A DNA stretch of 64,000 nucleotides, from positions 62,001-126,000 of the forward strand of contig KB904821.1 in assembly GCA_000380225.1 (NCBI GenBank). The letters run 5' to 3'. This document shows, piece by piece, positions 18,396 to 26,522 of the stretch; positions within the stretch are counted from its first letter, which is position 1, and each line of letters begins with the position of its first letter. The notes under the pieces were generated by a model. That model saw only the letters and a program-made list of their open reading frames with translations. It did not search any database and had not been told where the DNA came from. Source of the DNA: a filamentous cyanobacterium ESFC-1. Its GTDB lineage: Bacteria > Cyanobacteriota > Cyanobacteriia > Cyanobacteriales > Spirulinaceae. A program made the translations under genes and the position numbers.

Positions 18396-18464
18396 GAACC
18401 CCGGTTTCTGAGGTAAAATCCTAAATCTAGCGGCTAGGCAAATAAGAAACCGGGGTTCTAGAAA
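18396..18464. repeat. CCCCGG inverted repeat, MITE-like hairpin (copy 2)
   Basis: AGAACCCCGGTTTCT at the left end and AGAAACCGGGGTTCT at the right enclose about 35 bases, the same design and length as at 9247-9308. The internal sequences share only fragments (GGCTAGGCAAATAAG here, GGGCAAGCATACAAG there). It lies 40 bases after the stop of the WD40-J gene, between it and a convergent gene, and may terminate transcription from both sides. Confidence 0.8.
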
Positions 18465-18492
18465 ATTTAATGCTAACCAAGAAATTCAACAA

Positions 18493-19584
18493 TTACTGTT
18501 GAGAATTGGTGGTGTTTTGATTGGAATTAAACGGATTGTTGAAGGGACTATTCGGTGTAAACGGTTGATTGGTGGGTGTACCGTTTACATTATTAGGATT
18601 AGTATTGGGAGCAGTTTGTTGCGGGGGGGTGTATCCGGTTGTGCCGCGATCGCGAGGATAGGAATAAGTGCCTTGGGGCGTTACTGTGGTACTGGTTCCC
18701 CCTCGTTGCGGTAAGGGAATATAACTACCTTGAGGCGTTACCGTATAGCCCGTTGTGCCGCGTTCGTGTAGCGGTGAATAGGTGCCTTGAGGTGTGACCA
18801 CATAGCCACCACCCCCCCGCGACCCGACGTTAGCCGAAATCCCCGGCGTAGGGGGATTGTAGCCCGTAACTCCTGCTTGATTGGGATAAGCGTAAGTCCC
18901 GGCAAGAGAGGGGGCTGGCATATTTACACCTGTTGGGGTTTGGGATAAGGGTAAAGCCGCGTTGGGGTTAGCTTGATTAGTCGTAAGCGGTTGATTGGGA
19001 TTGGCGTTGGGGTTGTTAGTCTGAAGATTACTCAGGGCTTGTTGAAGCGGATCGCTGTTGTTTTGAGGATTGGCGGAGGTAGAGCCTAAAATCGGGGAAA
19101 ACTGGGCAGGATTGTCAGGAGGACTGGCACTACTACTTACATTGCGGTTGAGTAAGTCTTGAATGGCGCTGGCAAAGGGATTATTGGCTTCAGGGTTATT
19201 CGCCCCAGAAGGGGGTTGTAAGAGTTGATTGACTAAGTTAGGGGTCGAGTCTTCTTCTTCGCCGCGATCGCTGGTTTGAGAGGCTTGGGCGGCTTGTTCG
19301 AGCAACGCGGCTAAGTCGCTGGTATTGTTAGTCGTTGTGTCGGGGTCGAGGTCGAGGTCGGCGCTGGTGACGGGGCTATCGGGATCGGTAGACAGAGCTT
19401 TCCCGGTGCGGGCCGAGCGTTCGTTGGTGGCTTCTAACCATTGGGGATTGCTGCTGTAAGCCCACAGCGCGATCGCGAATAGGGGAATTGTGACAGAAGG
19501 AATCCACACCGACGGCTTTTTGGCAAATTGCCACAGCCCTTTAATTTCTTCGATTAATGGAGAGGATGGAGTCGGTGCAGACAT
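18493..19584 (-). CDS. Membrane-anchored Pro/Asn/Gln-rich repeat protein, unknown function
   Basis: 363 residues from the ATG at 19584 (start MSAPTPSSPLIEEIKG). There is one hydrophobic segment (about residues 29-46, WIPSVTIPLFAIALWAY), so the protein is probably a single-pass membrane protein with the long C-terminal part outside. That part is low-complexity and disordered, rich in N, P, S, T and Q. Near 240-330 it has four or five copies of a roughly 17-residue unit of the form (T)GYxVTPQGTYxPLxxRG. I recognise no catalytic domain. It is convergent with the WD40-J gene and upstream of the lpt operon's end, but shares no obvious role with either. Confidence 0.7.
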   Translation of the reverse strand: MSAPTPSSPLIEEIKGLWQFAKKPSVWIPSVTIPLFAIALWAYSSNPQWLEATNERSARTGKALSTDPDSPVTSADLDLDPDTTTNNTSDLAALLEQAAQASQTSDRGEEEDSTPNLVNQLLQPPSGANNPEANNPFASAIQDLLNRNVSSSASPPDNPAQFSPILGSTSANPQNNSDPLQQALSNLQTNNPNANPNQPLTTNQANPNAALPLSQTPTGVNMPAPSLAGTYAYPNQAGVTGYNPPTPGISANVGSRGGGGYVVTPQGTYSPLHERGTTGYTVTPQGSYIPLPQRGGTSTTVTPQGTYSYPRDRGTTGYTPPQQTAPNTNPNNVNGTPTNQPFTPNSPFNNPFNSNQNTTNSQQ

Positions 19585-19639
19585 TGTATAAAAACTCCCA
19601 ACGCGCCGTTTGCTGTTTCTATTGTAGTTGATTGAAGCA

Positions 19640-19756
19640 ATGACCAACTAATTAACAATTAACAATTAACAATTAACAATTAACAATTAATTAGGAAGCA
19701 GTAGATTGACGAGCAACAAATAACCAAGGACGAAGGACGAAGGACGAAGGACTAAC
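19640..19756. repeat. AATTAAC tandem repeat and GGACGAA repeat
   Basis: 19648-19690 consists of AATTAAC heptamers and 19727-19752 of GGACGAA heptamers. Both families recur elsewhere in the window (AATTAAC at 23000-23100, GTCCTT/TTCGTCC near 33710 and 53700). The block separates the gene starting at 19584 from the end of lptF. Confidence 0.85.
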
Positions 19757-19758
19757 AA

Positions 19759-20925
19759 CTACTGAGCCGATTTAACCAGTAAACCCGCACCAATCGCGAA
19801 GCCAAAGATATTGGCAACCCAAGCGGCCAGCAGGGGGGGAAGGACTCCCACAGACCCCATTGCCGTCATCACAAAGTTGAGGACATAGTAAACAAACACC
19901 ACCGCTACAGCAACACTAAAACTGGCGGCCCGTCCGCCTTGTTGGGGTCGCGTCCCCATGGCTGCACCGAGCAAACAAAAGACAACGCAGACAAAGGGAA
20001 ACGCGATCGCGCGGTGAATGCGAGCTTTGAGTTGTCGTAAGCCCTTTTCGTCATTGGATACCCGCAGCACTTCCATATATTCGACGGCTTGGCTAATATT
20101 CATTTCACTGGGATCGATATCCCGTTGGGCAAAATCCAAAGCCGATCGCGGTAGTTGCAGGAGTTGGCGGTCAAAGCGCAAAATATTACGATAAGAGCCA
20201 TCGGGGGCAACCAGATAGATTGTACCGTTGTTAAAATCCCATTTATTTTCCCGTAAATTCCAAGAAGCCGATTGTGCTGAGATAATCTGGTTTACGCCGT
20301 CTTGAGAACGGTCAAAAATGGTCACCCCATACATTTCGCGGCCATTGAATTGTTCGGCATAAAATAAGCGACTGAGAACTTTACGGCGATCGCCATCTTC
20401 GTCTTGTACTTCGGTATATTCGGGATAAAAGATATTTTCTTCTTTGAAAGTGGGTCGGTCTTGACCCAGGGCTTTTTCGAGAATAACGGCGGCTTGATAG
20501 TTCGCCGACTGCACAATATATTCGTTAAAAGCAAAAGTCAGCCCCGACACGAATAAGCTAAAAATGAGGGCGGGAATGACCAAGCGATACACGCTAACCC
20601 CAACGCTGCGTAAGGCAATTAATTCGCTTTGGGTAGACAAGCGACTATAAGCCATCAAAGTCGCTAACAAGATCGAAACTGGGAAGGCATAGGCGACGAA
20701 TTGGGGCAGTTTGAGAAAAATGTATTGCAACGCCACACTGAGCATCAGGCCGTATTCAGTGATTTGGCGCACGATATCAAAAATCGTCCCGGCGGCCAAG
20801 CCGAGGGAAGACACCAAGCCGACAATGAATAAAAAGGGCAGAATAATCTCTGTGGCGATATAGCGGTCGAGCAGAGAAAAGCCCCAAAGACCTTGGGTTG
20901 AGATTTTGGGTTTGTTCGAGGCCAT
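19759..20925 (-). CDS. LptF/LptG family permease of lipopolysaccharide export
   Basis: 388 residues of the YjgP/YjgQ family: transmembrane helices cluster at the N-terminus (about 15-125) and C-terminus (about 300-385), with a periplasmic jelly-roll-like domain between. Such permeases extract LPS from the inner membrane with LptB as ATPase. Cyanobacteria often have a single LptF/G-type protein, so I give no F or G symbol. The ATG at 20925 follows lptB by 33 bases on the same strand and lptA lies further upstream, making an lptA-lptB-lptF-type operon. Confidence 0.92.
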   Translation of the reverse strand: MASNKPKISTQGLWGFSLLDRYIATEIILPFLFIVGLVSSLGLAAGTIFDIVRQITEYGLMLSVALQYIFLKLPQFVAYAFPVSILLATLMAYSRLSTQSELIALRSVGVSVYRLVIPALIFSLFVSGLTFAFNEYIVQSANYQAAVILEKALGQDRPTFKEENIFYPEYTEVQDEDGDRRKVLSRLFYAEQFNGREMYGVTIFDRSQDGVNQIISAQSASWNLRENKWDFNNGTIYLVAPDGSYRNILRFDRQLLQLPRSALDFAQRDIDPSEMNISQAVEYMEVLRVSNDEKGLRQLKARIHRAIAFPFVCVVFCLLGAAMGTRPQQGGRAASFSVAVAVVFVYYVLNFVMTAMGSVGVLPPLLAAWVANIFGFAIGAGLLVKSAQ

Positions 20926-20958
20926 AGCGGTTGGGTTGAAAATAAAGGGAAAAACCTA

Positions 20959-21687
20959 CTACATTTGGAAGTCTTCTCCCAAGTAATACTGTCTTACGAG
21001 GGGGTCATTGTAAAGTTCTGAGGTGGTTCCCGCGGCCAGAATTTGACCGTCGCGCATGATGTAGGCGCGATCGACAATGGCGAGGGTTTCTCGGACGTTG
21101 TGGTCGGTGATCAAAATACCCATTTCGCGATCGCGCAGTTGGGCGATGAGCTTCTGAATCTCTGACACCGCAATGGGATCGACCCCCGCAAAAGGTTCAT
21201 CAAGTAACAAAAAATCTGGCCCGTCATTCCCCACGGCTAAAGCGCGAGCAATTTCGGTGCGTCGGCGCTCTCCCCCAGATACTTGGCCACCTTTGGTATC
21301 GATGACTTTGTGCAGGCGAAATTCGTCGATTAATTCGTGCAAGCGGACGGCATATCGCGATCGCGCAATACCGCTTTGCTCTAATACCAATAGCAGATTT
21401 TCTTTGACGCTCAAGTTGCGGAAAATACTGGCTTGTTGGGGTAGATAGCCAATCCCCAGATGAGCGCGTTGGTTAATGGGCAGTTTGGTCACATCGCGGT
21501 CGTTGAGCCAGACTGTGCCGCGATCGGGTTTAATTAAGCCCGTGGCAATATAAAAGGTGGTGGTTTTACCCGCCCCATTGGGCCCAAGTAAACCGACAAT
21601 TTCCCCTTGCGCCACACTGAGGTTAACCCGGTTGACAACGGCGCGTTTACCGTAGGATTTATGAATATTTTTGAGCGTAATCGTCAA
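20959..21687 (-). CDS. lptB: LPS export ABC transporter ATP-binding protein
   Basis: I choose the TTG at 21687: it gives 242 residues, the usual LptB length (LptB of E. coli is 241), starts MTITLKNIHKSYGKR and has AGGGAG 9 bases upstream. A TTG at 21708 would add seven residues. Motifs: Walker A GPNGAGKTT, Q-loop LPQQASIF, signature VSGGERRR, Walker B FLLLDEPFAGVD and switch His in ITDHNVRE. It energises LPS transfer from the inner membrane through the Lpt bridge. It is flanked in operon by an LptA-like gene upstream and an LptF/G permease downstream. Confidence 0.95.
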   Translation of the reverse strand: MTITLKNIHKSYGKRAVVNRVNLSVAQGEIVGLLGPNGAGKTTTFYIATGLIKPDRGTVWLNDRDVTKLPINQRAHLGIGYLPQQASIFRNLSVKENLLLVLEQSGIARSRYAVRLHELIDEFRLHKVIDTKGGQVSGGERRRTEIARALAVGNDGPDFLLLDEPFAGVDPIAVSEIQKLIAQLRDREMGILITDHNVRETLAIVDRAYIMRDGQILAAGTTSELYNDPLVRQYYLGEDFQM

Positions 21688-21718
21688 AACTGGACACTCC
21701 CTTGGCAATAATTCGGGC

Positions 21719-22261
21719 TTATTCGCTTACAGGCGTTTTAAAGGCGGGTTTAGGGTTGAAAGGGGGTGTGGCAGGCGCAACGGCGGGGGTGGTCGGCGCG
21801 TCGGGATCGGAGAGCATATAGGTAGACTCGACTTGGCGGTTGCTTTGCGGCACAGCAACAAAGCGTTGCTCGTTTACGAGATAGGTGACAGTTTCAGCGC
21901 GAATGCTGTTTCCCCCCTGTTGTTGGACGTAAACGTTACCCGTCATCACGATTTTATTTTCGTTTTGGAAGTATTGCGCTTGGGCTGCGGTTGCCGTCAT
22001 TTGTCGGGCAGGATAGTTAATGACAACGTTGCCAATCGCCGTAACCACTCCGGTTAAGCGGTTGGCTTCTTGGACATCGGAAGTAATGGTAATGGGTCTT
22101 GCACCCCCGGCACTTTGAGCGCGAGCATTGGGGAGGTTGAGTTGGGGGGAGAGTAAGAATGCCGACGCGATCGCGACGGGAATAATTAATCCCTTTTTGA
22201 TAATTTTTGACGATAAAGGCATTTTCAGAGCCACGAGAAATTGCTGTTTAAAAGGTGTCAT
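21719..22261 (-). CDS. lptA: LptA/OstA-like periplasmic LPS transport protein
   Basis: 180 residues. A long basic-hydrophobic N-terminus (about 1-49, ending NARAQS) is a signal peptide or signal anchor. The OstA/LptA beta-jelly-roll core (about 55-145) is recognisable from ITSDVQEANRLTGVVTAIGN, the AQAQYFQNENKIVMTGNV block and the AETVTYLVNEQRFV strand. LptA forms the periplasmic bridge for LPS. The C-terminal tail is Pro/Thr/Ala-rich. It is the first gene of a minus-strand operon with lptB (11-32 bases downstream, depending on its start) and the permease, which strengthens the assignment. Confidence 0.88.
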   Translation of the reverse strand: MTPFKQQFLVALKMPLSSKIIKKGLIIPVAIASAFLLSPQLNLPNARAQSAGGARPITITSDVQEANRLTGVVTAIGNVVINYPARQMTATAAQAQYFQNENKIVMTGNVYVQQQGGNSIRAETVTYLVNEQRFVAVPQSNRQVESTYMLSDPDAPTTPAVAPATPPFNPKPAFKTPVSE

Positions 22262-22392
22262 AACGATTTTAGCCTCTTGGCTTAGTTTATCAAGTTGTTG
22301 TCTTTCTTATCGGGATTGTTTTCGCAAAACTCTCCTGATTGAGGGGGCGCGATCGCGAAAAACCTTTTTATGCTTTTTGTAGAGGGAATTTT

Positions 22393-23004
22393 ATGGTTGC
22401 ATTATCCGGGGGCATTGTTACTCTACCGATTTTGGCCAGTTCTTTAATCGCTGTTACCTTGATTGGAGAGCGTTTGTGGTTTTGGACGAAGCTACACCGC
22501 CGCCAGCGTCGCCTCGCGCGGGAGGTGTTGCTGTCTTATGGGGATCGGACGCAATTTATTCTTCAGAAGTTGCGTCAAAACACCGATTTACCGATCGCTC
22601 GCATTTCCCTCAAAGCCTTAACTCGCGATCGCCTTTCTCCTGATGAGTTTCGCCTCGCTCTCGAAAGTGCCGCCCAAGCCGAAATTCCTCGGCTACGCCG
22701 CTTTAATACCGTATTTGAAACAATCATAACCACGGCTCCGTTACTGGGGCTTCTAGGCACAATTTTGGGCTTAATCTCGGCGTTTTCAGCCCTCAAGCTC
22801 GGCGATGTGGCTAACAGCGAAACCCTCCAAGTTACTGCCGGTATTAGTGAGGCGTTAGTGTCAACCGTTTTGGGGTTAATGGTGGCCATTTTTACGTTAG
22901 TTTTTGCCAATTTGTTTCGCGGTTTTTATCGCCGTCAATTGGCTTTTTTACAAGAATATGGCGGCGAGTTGGAGTTATTACATCGCCTAACAATGCACAA
23001 TTAA
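22393..23004 (+). CDS. exbB: MotA/TolQ/ExbB proton channel family protein
   Basis: 203 residues from the ATG at 22393, preceded by GAGGG at good distance; the frame is open further upstream without family similarity. Three hydrophobic segments (about 8-25, 105-130, 150-175) and the conserved TolQ/ExbB blocks LLGLLGTILGLISAFSAL and ISEALVSTVLGLMVAIF identify the family. With ExbD it forms a proton channel that powers TonB-dependent transport or an equivalent Tol function. The partner gene follows on the same strand but 226 bases of tandem repeats separate them. ExbB versus TolQ cannot be decided; no tonB is in the window. Confidence 0.88.
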   Translation: MVALSGGIVTLPILASSLIAVTLIGERLWFWTKLHRRQRRLAREVLLSYGDRTQFILQKLRQNTDLPIARISLKALTRDRLSPDEFRLALESAAQAEIPRLRRFNTVFETIITTAPLLGLLGTILGLISAFSALKLGDVANSETLQVTAGISEALVSTVLGLMVAIFTLVFANLFRGFYRRQLAFLQEYGGELELLHRLTMHN

Positions 23005-23226
23005 CAATTAATAATTAACAATTAACAATTAATAATTAACAATTAACAATTAACAATTAACAATTAACAATTAACAATTAACAATTAACAATGCACAATT
23101 TTTAGTTATTCGTGATAACCAACAACCAACAACCAACAACCAATAACCAACAACCAACAACCAATAACCAACAACCAATAACCAATAACCAACAACCAAC
23201 AACCAACAACCAATAACCAACAACAA
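23005..23226. repeat. Two tandem repeat families between exbB and exbD
   Basis: 23005-23095 is built from AACAATTA/AATTAAC units and 23118-23226 from CCAACAA and CCAATAA heptamers, the reverse complement of the TTGGTTR family at 5744. The block begins within a few bases of the exbB stop and ends next to the exbD start, so it replaces the normal intergenic spacer. Confidence 0.9.
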
Positions 23227-23230
23227 AACC

Positions 23231-23644
23231 ATGCGTTTACCCGAAGAAAACGAAACCCCATTAAACATCAATCTTGTTCCCATGATTGATGTAATTTTCG
23301 CCATCTTAGCCGTATTTATCATTGCCAGTTTATTTCTGACGCGATCGCAAGGATTAGAAGTCAATTTACCCCAAGCGGCAACAGTAGCATTACAGCAAAA
23401 AATTGACCTCACCGTTACCATTACCGCCGAGGGGGAGTTGGCTTTAAATCGTCAACCCGTGACATTAGAAGATTTGGTTCCGGCAATTCGCAACCAAATC
23501 AAAGATTCATCTCAGACTAATGTAGTGACAATTCATGCCGATGAAGCTGTTAGTCACGGACGAGTTGTGGCAGTGATGGATCGCTTGCGAGAAGTGGATA
23601 GTATTAAACTCGCGATCGCGGCCCAAAATTCCTCCGAAAATTAA
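23231..23644 (+). CDS. exbD: ExbD/TolR family biopolymer transport protein
   Basis: 137 residues: a short cytoplasmic N-terminus, one transmembrane helix (about 14-36) carrying the essential protonatable D20 in LVPMIDVIF, and a periplasmic domain (about 45-130). The LNINLVPMIDVIFAILAVF stretch is typical of the family. It should form the proton channel with the ExbB-like protein upstream. The ribosome-binding region lies inside the CCAATAACC repeats and shows no clear Shine-Dalgarno, so translation initiation may be weak or coupled. It is convergent with the next gene with only 6 bases between stops. Confidence 0.9.
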   Translation: MRLPEENETPLNINLVPMIDVIFAILAVFIIASLFLTRSQGLEVNLPQAATVALQQKIDLTVTITAEGELALNRQPVTLEDLVPAIRNQIKDSSQTNVVTIHADEAVSHGRVVAVMDRLREVDSIKLAIAAQNSSEN

Positions 23645-23650
23645 TAAAAA

Positions 23651-24160
23651 TTAGCCTTGTATCACTTTTTGTACGTTGCGAACCAGAGTACCAACAGACT
23701 GTTTAAACTGGCGTTTTCTTTCCCACCGTTCAAAAGCTTGTTCGTAGATTTCGCCTTGGGTTTGATACACTTTCCAAGCGTTTAAAGCAACTAACGAACC
23801 GGAACTGACTAAAACATAAAGCGACCAGCTAATCGTTCCTAAGCCGCCACTCAAGAAGTCAATCGCGAAGAAAAAGCCGCTAACGATTAAATATTTACCA
23901 GATTTATGTTTGAATTGTTGGCGACGATATACATCGAATTCTTGATGGCGAAGATTAACTTGTTTTTGAACCAGCCATTCTTTTTCGGCTTGTTGTAAAG
24001 TATTGAGACTAATGCCCAATTCATCAGCAATTTCTAGGAGTTGATCGCGAGAAAATTCGCTGTCTTCGCCATCGGCTTGACGGGCGATCGCGAGGTGTAG
24101 AATTTGCTGGATATCTTCGTGGTGATAGGTGGGAGTCGATTCAGGCGAAGAAACCATCAT
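23651..24160 (-). CDS. 2TM domain-containing protein
   Basis: 169 residues. Residues 12-70 form an HTH-like or small helical N-terminal part (YHHEDIQQILHLAIARQ, then DELGISLNTLQQAEKEW, in the style of SHOCT or scaffold domains), followed by a pair of hydrophobic helices (about 93-135) flanked by charged segments, as in the 2TM family (PF13239-like). Similar proteins are frequent in cyanobacteria and have no known biochemical role. Two start Mets are adjacent (24160 and 24157). It stands alone, convergent with exbD and divergent from the protease gene. Confidence 0.75.
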   Translation of the reverse strand: MMVSSPESTPTYHHEDIQQILHLAIARQADGEDSEFSRDQLLEIADELGISLNTLQQAEKEWLVQKQVNLRHQEFDVYRRQQFKHKSGKYLIVSGFFFAIDFLSGGLGTISWSLYVLVSSGSLVALNAWKVYQTQGEIYEQAFERWERKRQFKQSVGTLVRNVQKVIQG

Positions 24161-24269
24161 GTTTGCGAAACGTTAACAAATGTCGGGGAACGCGCCTTAA
24201 AGAATTAAAATAACGGAAAGGCGTTTTCATTATTTCTATTATGCCCGATATTCGAGGTAACAGAACAGC

Positions 24270-24313
24270 CCAAACCCGGTTCTTAACCGAACGTAGGAGG
24301 TCGGGTTTTACGG
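24270..24313. promoter_or_regulatory. Imperfect hairpin in divergent spacer
   Basis: AAACCCGGTTC and GGTCGGGTTTT can pair around a 20-base loop in the 265-base spacer upstream of the site-2 protease gene. It could be a terminator for an upstream transcript or part of the leader. It belongs loosely to the AACCCCGG-type hairpins seen elsewhere. Confidence 0.4.
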
Positions 24314-24425
24314 CATTTGACGGGCAGAATGCTGCTTAAAACTTCGTTACAATGGGCATAACAAGCGAAATCGGTAGATCGCATCGAGCGCGATCGCCAC
24401 TTAGTTAAGGAGTTATATATATTTT

Positions 24426-25550
24426 ATGAACGGTAATATTCGAGTCGGTAATTTATTCGGCATTCCATTTTTTGTTAATCCGTCCTGGTTTCTGGTCTTA
24501 GGATTGGTCACCTTATCCTTTGGCGGTTCTATTGCTGCGGCTTTTCCGGGTTTAGGACTTGCTTTACCCTGGTTATTGGGCTTTATCTCGGCGCTACTGC
24601 TCTTTGCGTCGGTTCTCGCCCACGAACTCGGTCACAGCTTTGTCGCCATTACCCAAGGCATTGATGTCAAGTCCATCACCCTGTTTATCTTCGGGGGCTT
24701 GGCCATGCTGGACAAAGAATCAGAAACCCCGGAACAATCATTCCTCGTCGCGATCGCCGGGCCTGGCGTTAGTTTGCTGTTATTTGGCTTATTTACCGTC
24801 ATGGGCTTGACTTTACCCTTGGCAGGGCCGGTAGCTGCCATTGTCGGCTTGCTGGCGCAAATTAACCTGGTTCTGGCGTTATTTAACCTCATCCCCGGAC
24901 TGCCCCTTGATGGCGGTAACATCCTCAAGTCTATTGTCTGGAAAGTCACCGGAAACCCGAATACAGGCTTATTATTTGCCAGTCGGGCCGGTCAAGTTCT
25001 CGGTTGGGTTGGGATTGCTATTGGTTTACTCGGCGTTCTTGGTATCACCCAAATTGGTAGTTTCTGGACATTACTAATCGGTTTCTTCGTCCTGCAAAAT
25101 GCGGGTCGCTACGCCCAAACTGCCCGCGTCCAAGACAAACTCGACCACTATACGGCGGCTGATGCGATTAATCCCAATAACCCCGTCGTTTCAGAAGACA
25201 TAACCATTCGCGAGTTTGTGAACAACTATGTGATTGGTCAAGCAGCCCGCAATGAGTTTATCGTGACAGATGCAGAAGGACATCTTCTCGGTGTCATTGA
25301 TGTCAACGACCTCAAAACTGTAGCAACTTCGTTATGGACAGAACGTTCTATCAGCGAATTAATTAAGCCCATCAATGCTGATAAAGAAGTTAGCGCCAAT
25401 CTTTCTTTGCTAAAAGTCGTGAAGATGTTAGAAGCGAAGCCCGAACAAAAATTACTCGTAATTAACGATAATGGCGTAGTTCTGGGTTTACTAGAAAAAG
25501 CTTCAATTCTGAATCTTTTAGAAAAAGAAGCCCAAGCTAAAATTGCTTAA
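24426..25550 (+). CDS. Site-2 protease family zinc metalloprotease with CBS domains (M50)
   Basis: 374 residues. About six membrane segments occupy 15-225. The zinc site is complete: HELGH at H66/E67/H70 and the third ligand D162 in LPLDGGN. Residues about 245-370 are a pair of CBS domains (TAADAINPNNPVV..., ISELIKPINADKEV...), which bind adenine nucleotides and regulate many M50 proteases. Such intramembrane proteases cleave anti-sigma factors or other membrane proteins. The ATG at 24426 has AAGGAG about 13 bases upstream. A strong hairpin follows the stop. No anti-sigma factor gene is adjacent, so the substrate is unknown. Confidence 0.93.
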   Translation: MNGNIRVGNLFGIPFFVNPSWFLVLGLVTLSFGGSIAAAFPGLGLALPWLLGFISALLLFASVLAHELGHSFVAITQGIDVKSITLFIFGGLAMLDKESETPEQSFLVAIAGPGVSLLLFGLFTVMGLTLPLAGPVAAIVGLLAQINLVLALFNLIPGLPLDGGNILKSIVWKVTGNPNTGLLFASRAGQVLGWVGIAIGLLGVLGITQIGSFWTLLIGFFVLQNAGRYAQTARVQDKLDHYTAADAINPNNPVVSEDITIREFVNNYVIGQAARNEFIVTDAEGHLLGVIDVNDLKTVATSLWTERSISELIKPINADKEVSANLSLLKVVKMLEAKPEQKLLVINDNGVVLGLLEKASILNLLEKEAQAKIA

Positions 25551-25568
25551 TTGCTTCAAGTTTATCTC

Positions 25569-25605
25569 AAACCCCGGTTTGTTCAACAAGCCGGGGTTTT
25601 GTTTT
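25569..25605. terminator. Bidirectional AACCCCGG hairpin terminator
   Basis: AACCCCGG...CCGGGGTT with an AT-rich loop, followed by TTTGTTTT on the plus strand and preceded by TTGAGATAAA-type A/T sequence on the other. It sits between the convergent site-2 protease gene and the gene ending at 25604. Its core is the same CCCCGG sequence as the MITE-like repeats. Confidence 0.85.
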
Positions 25606-26482
25606 AGGATTCTGATTCTTCCGTTACACTTTCCCCTTCCACTTCAACGGTTTCTGCCAATTCTTGTTTTTCGGCTTCGATGATTTTCTTGAGTTCTTCG
25701 ATGTCTTCTTCAGAGGCATTATTCAAGAAGTTTAAAAATTCTTCCTTAGCTTCTCTTTCTTCCATTTCATGTAATAGATCGTACTGAGTAATAGAATTAC
25801 CTCGCCAACGTTCTAAAGCTTCAATAGCGTGAAATTCAATTACTAAATTCAAGCCAGCTAACCCTTCTTCGTAATAGTGAACGGGGAGTTCTTGGATTTC
25901 TGGAAGGGGTTGTTTCGTTGTTTCTGCCATGTAGTCGTTTAAGGCTTGTAGGCGATCTTCTTCGCTATCGTGAGTGTCGATAATTTCTTGAAACTTGTCT
26001 TCGGGAGGCAAAACGACGCGATCGCTATCGAGGGTATATTGACGATTAGTGGCTTGTTCCTCGTCGTCTTCAGTGGAATAAAAACGATTAACTAAACGCA
26101 TTTTGATCGCTTCCGCCGCCCGGCGATTAACCCGTTTATCAAAGAACTCAATCGCAACGGGAACGTGAAACGCCGAGTCGAGTTCCAGGATCATTTCGGT
26201 GTCGCTACGAAAGAAAAATGCACCGAGTAAAAGGGGTCGTTCTTCTTTCGGAATTTTGTTATAAGAATTTTCAAATCGCAGTTTTTGGGCTTCGGCTTCG
26301 TAGTACCAATCCCAAGATTGAGATTTAGGATCGTATTTGATACAGCGTAGTTTTTCAAAAGCCCTCACAACCGTTTTTTTATTGTGAATGGTGTAGTAAA
26401 GGCGGGCAGGCTGATAAGGTTCTCCGGTAGGGTTAATAATCAGTTGTTTGGGGGTTTGTTCTTCTGGATTGGCGTAAATCAT
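25604..26482 (-). CDS. Conserved hypothetical protein with acidic C-terminus
   Basis: 292 residues, no signal peptide or membrane segment. The N-terminal two thirds look like a mixed alpha/beta domain (…LYYTIHNKKTVVRAFEKLRC…, DPKSQSWDWYYEAEAQKL, RPLLLGAFFFRSDTEMILEL), and the last 60 residues are strongly acidic and helical (EEREAKEEFLNFLNNASEED). I do not recognise the family beyond a general resemblance to cyanobacterial conserved hypothetical proteins. It follows asnB... in the opposite reading sense: asnB is upstream on the same strand, 40 bases away, so the two are probably co-transcribed. Confidence 0.75.
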   Translation of the reverse strand: MIYANPEEQTPKQLIINPTGEPYQPARLYYTIHNKKTVVRAFEKLRCIKYDPKSQSWDWYYEAEAQKLRFENSYNKIPKEERPLLLGAFFFRSDTEMILELDSAFHVPVAIEFFDKRVNRRAAEAIKMRLVNRFYSTEDDEEQATNRQYTLDSDRVVLPPEDKFQEIIDTHDSEEDRLQALNDYMAETTKQPLPEIQELPVHYYEEGLAGLNLVIEFHAIEALERWRGNSITQYDLLHEMEEREAKEEFLNFLNNASEEDIEELKKIIEAEKQELAETVEVEGESVTEESES

Positions 26483-26522
26483 AAGATAATTTGGTGAGAG
26501 ATTACCGTTGACGAAAGGGGAT

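Noticed and set aside
23071-23421. 116-codon minus-strand ORF with repeated LLVVGYW
   Set aside because: Also a repeat artefact, and it overlaps exbD on the other strand.
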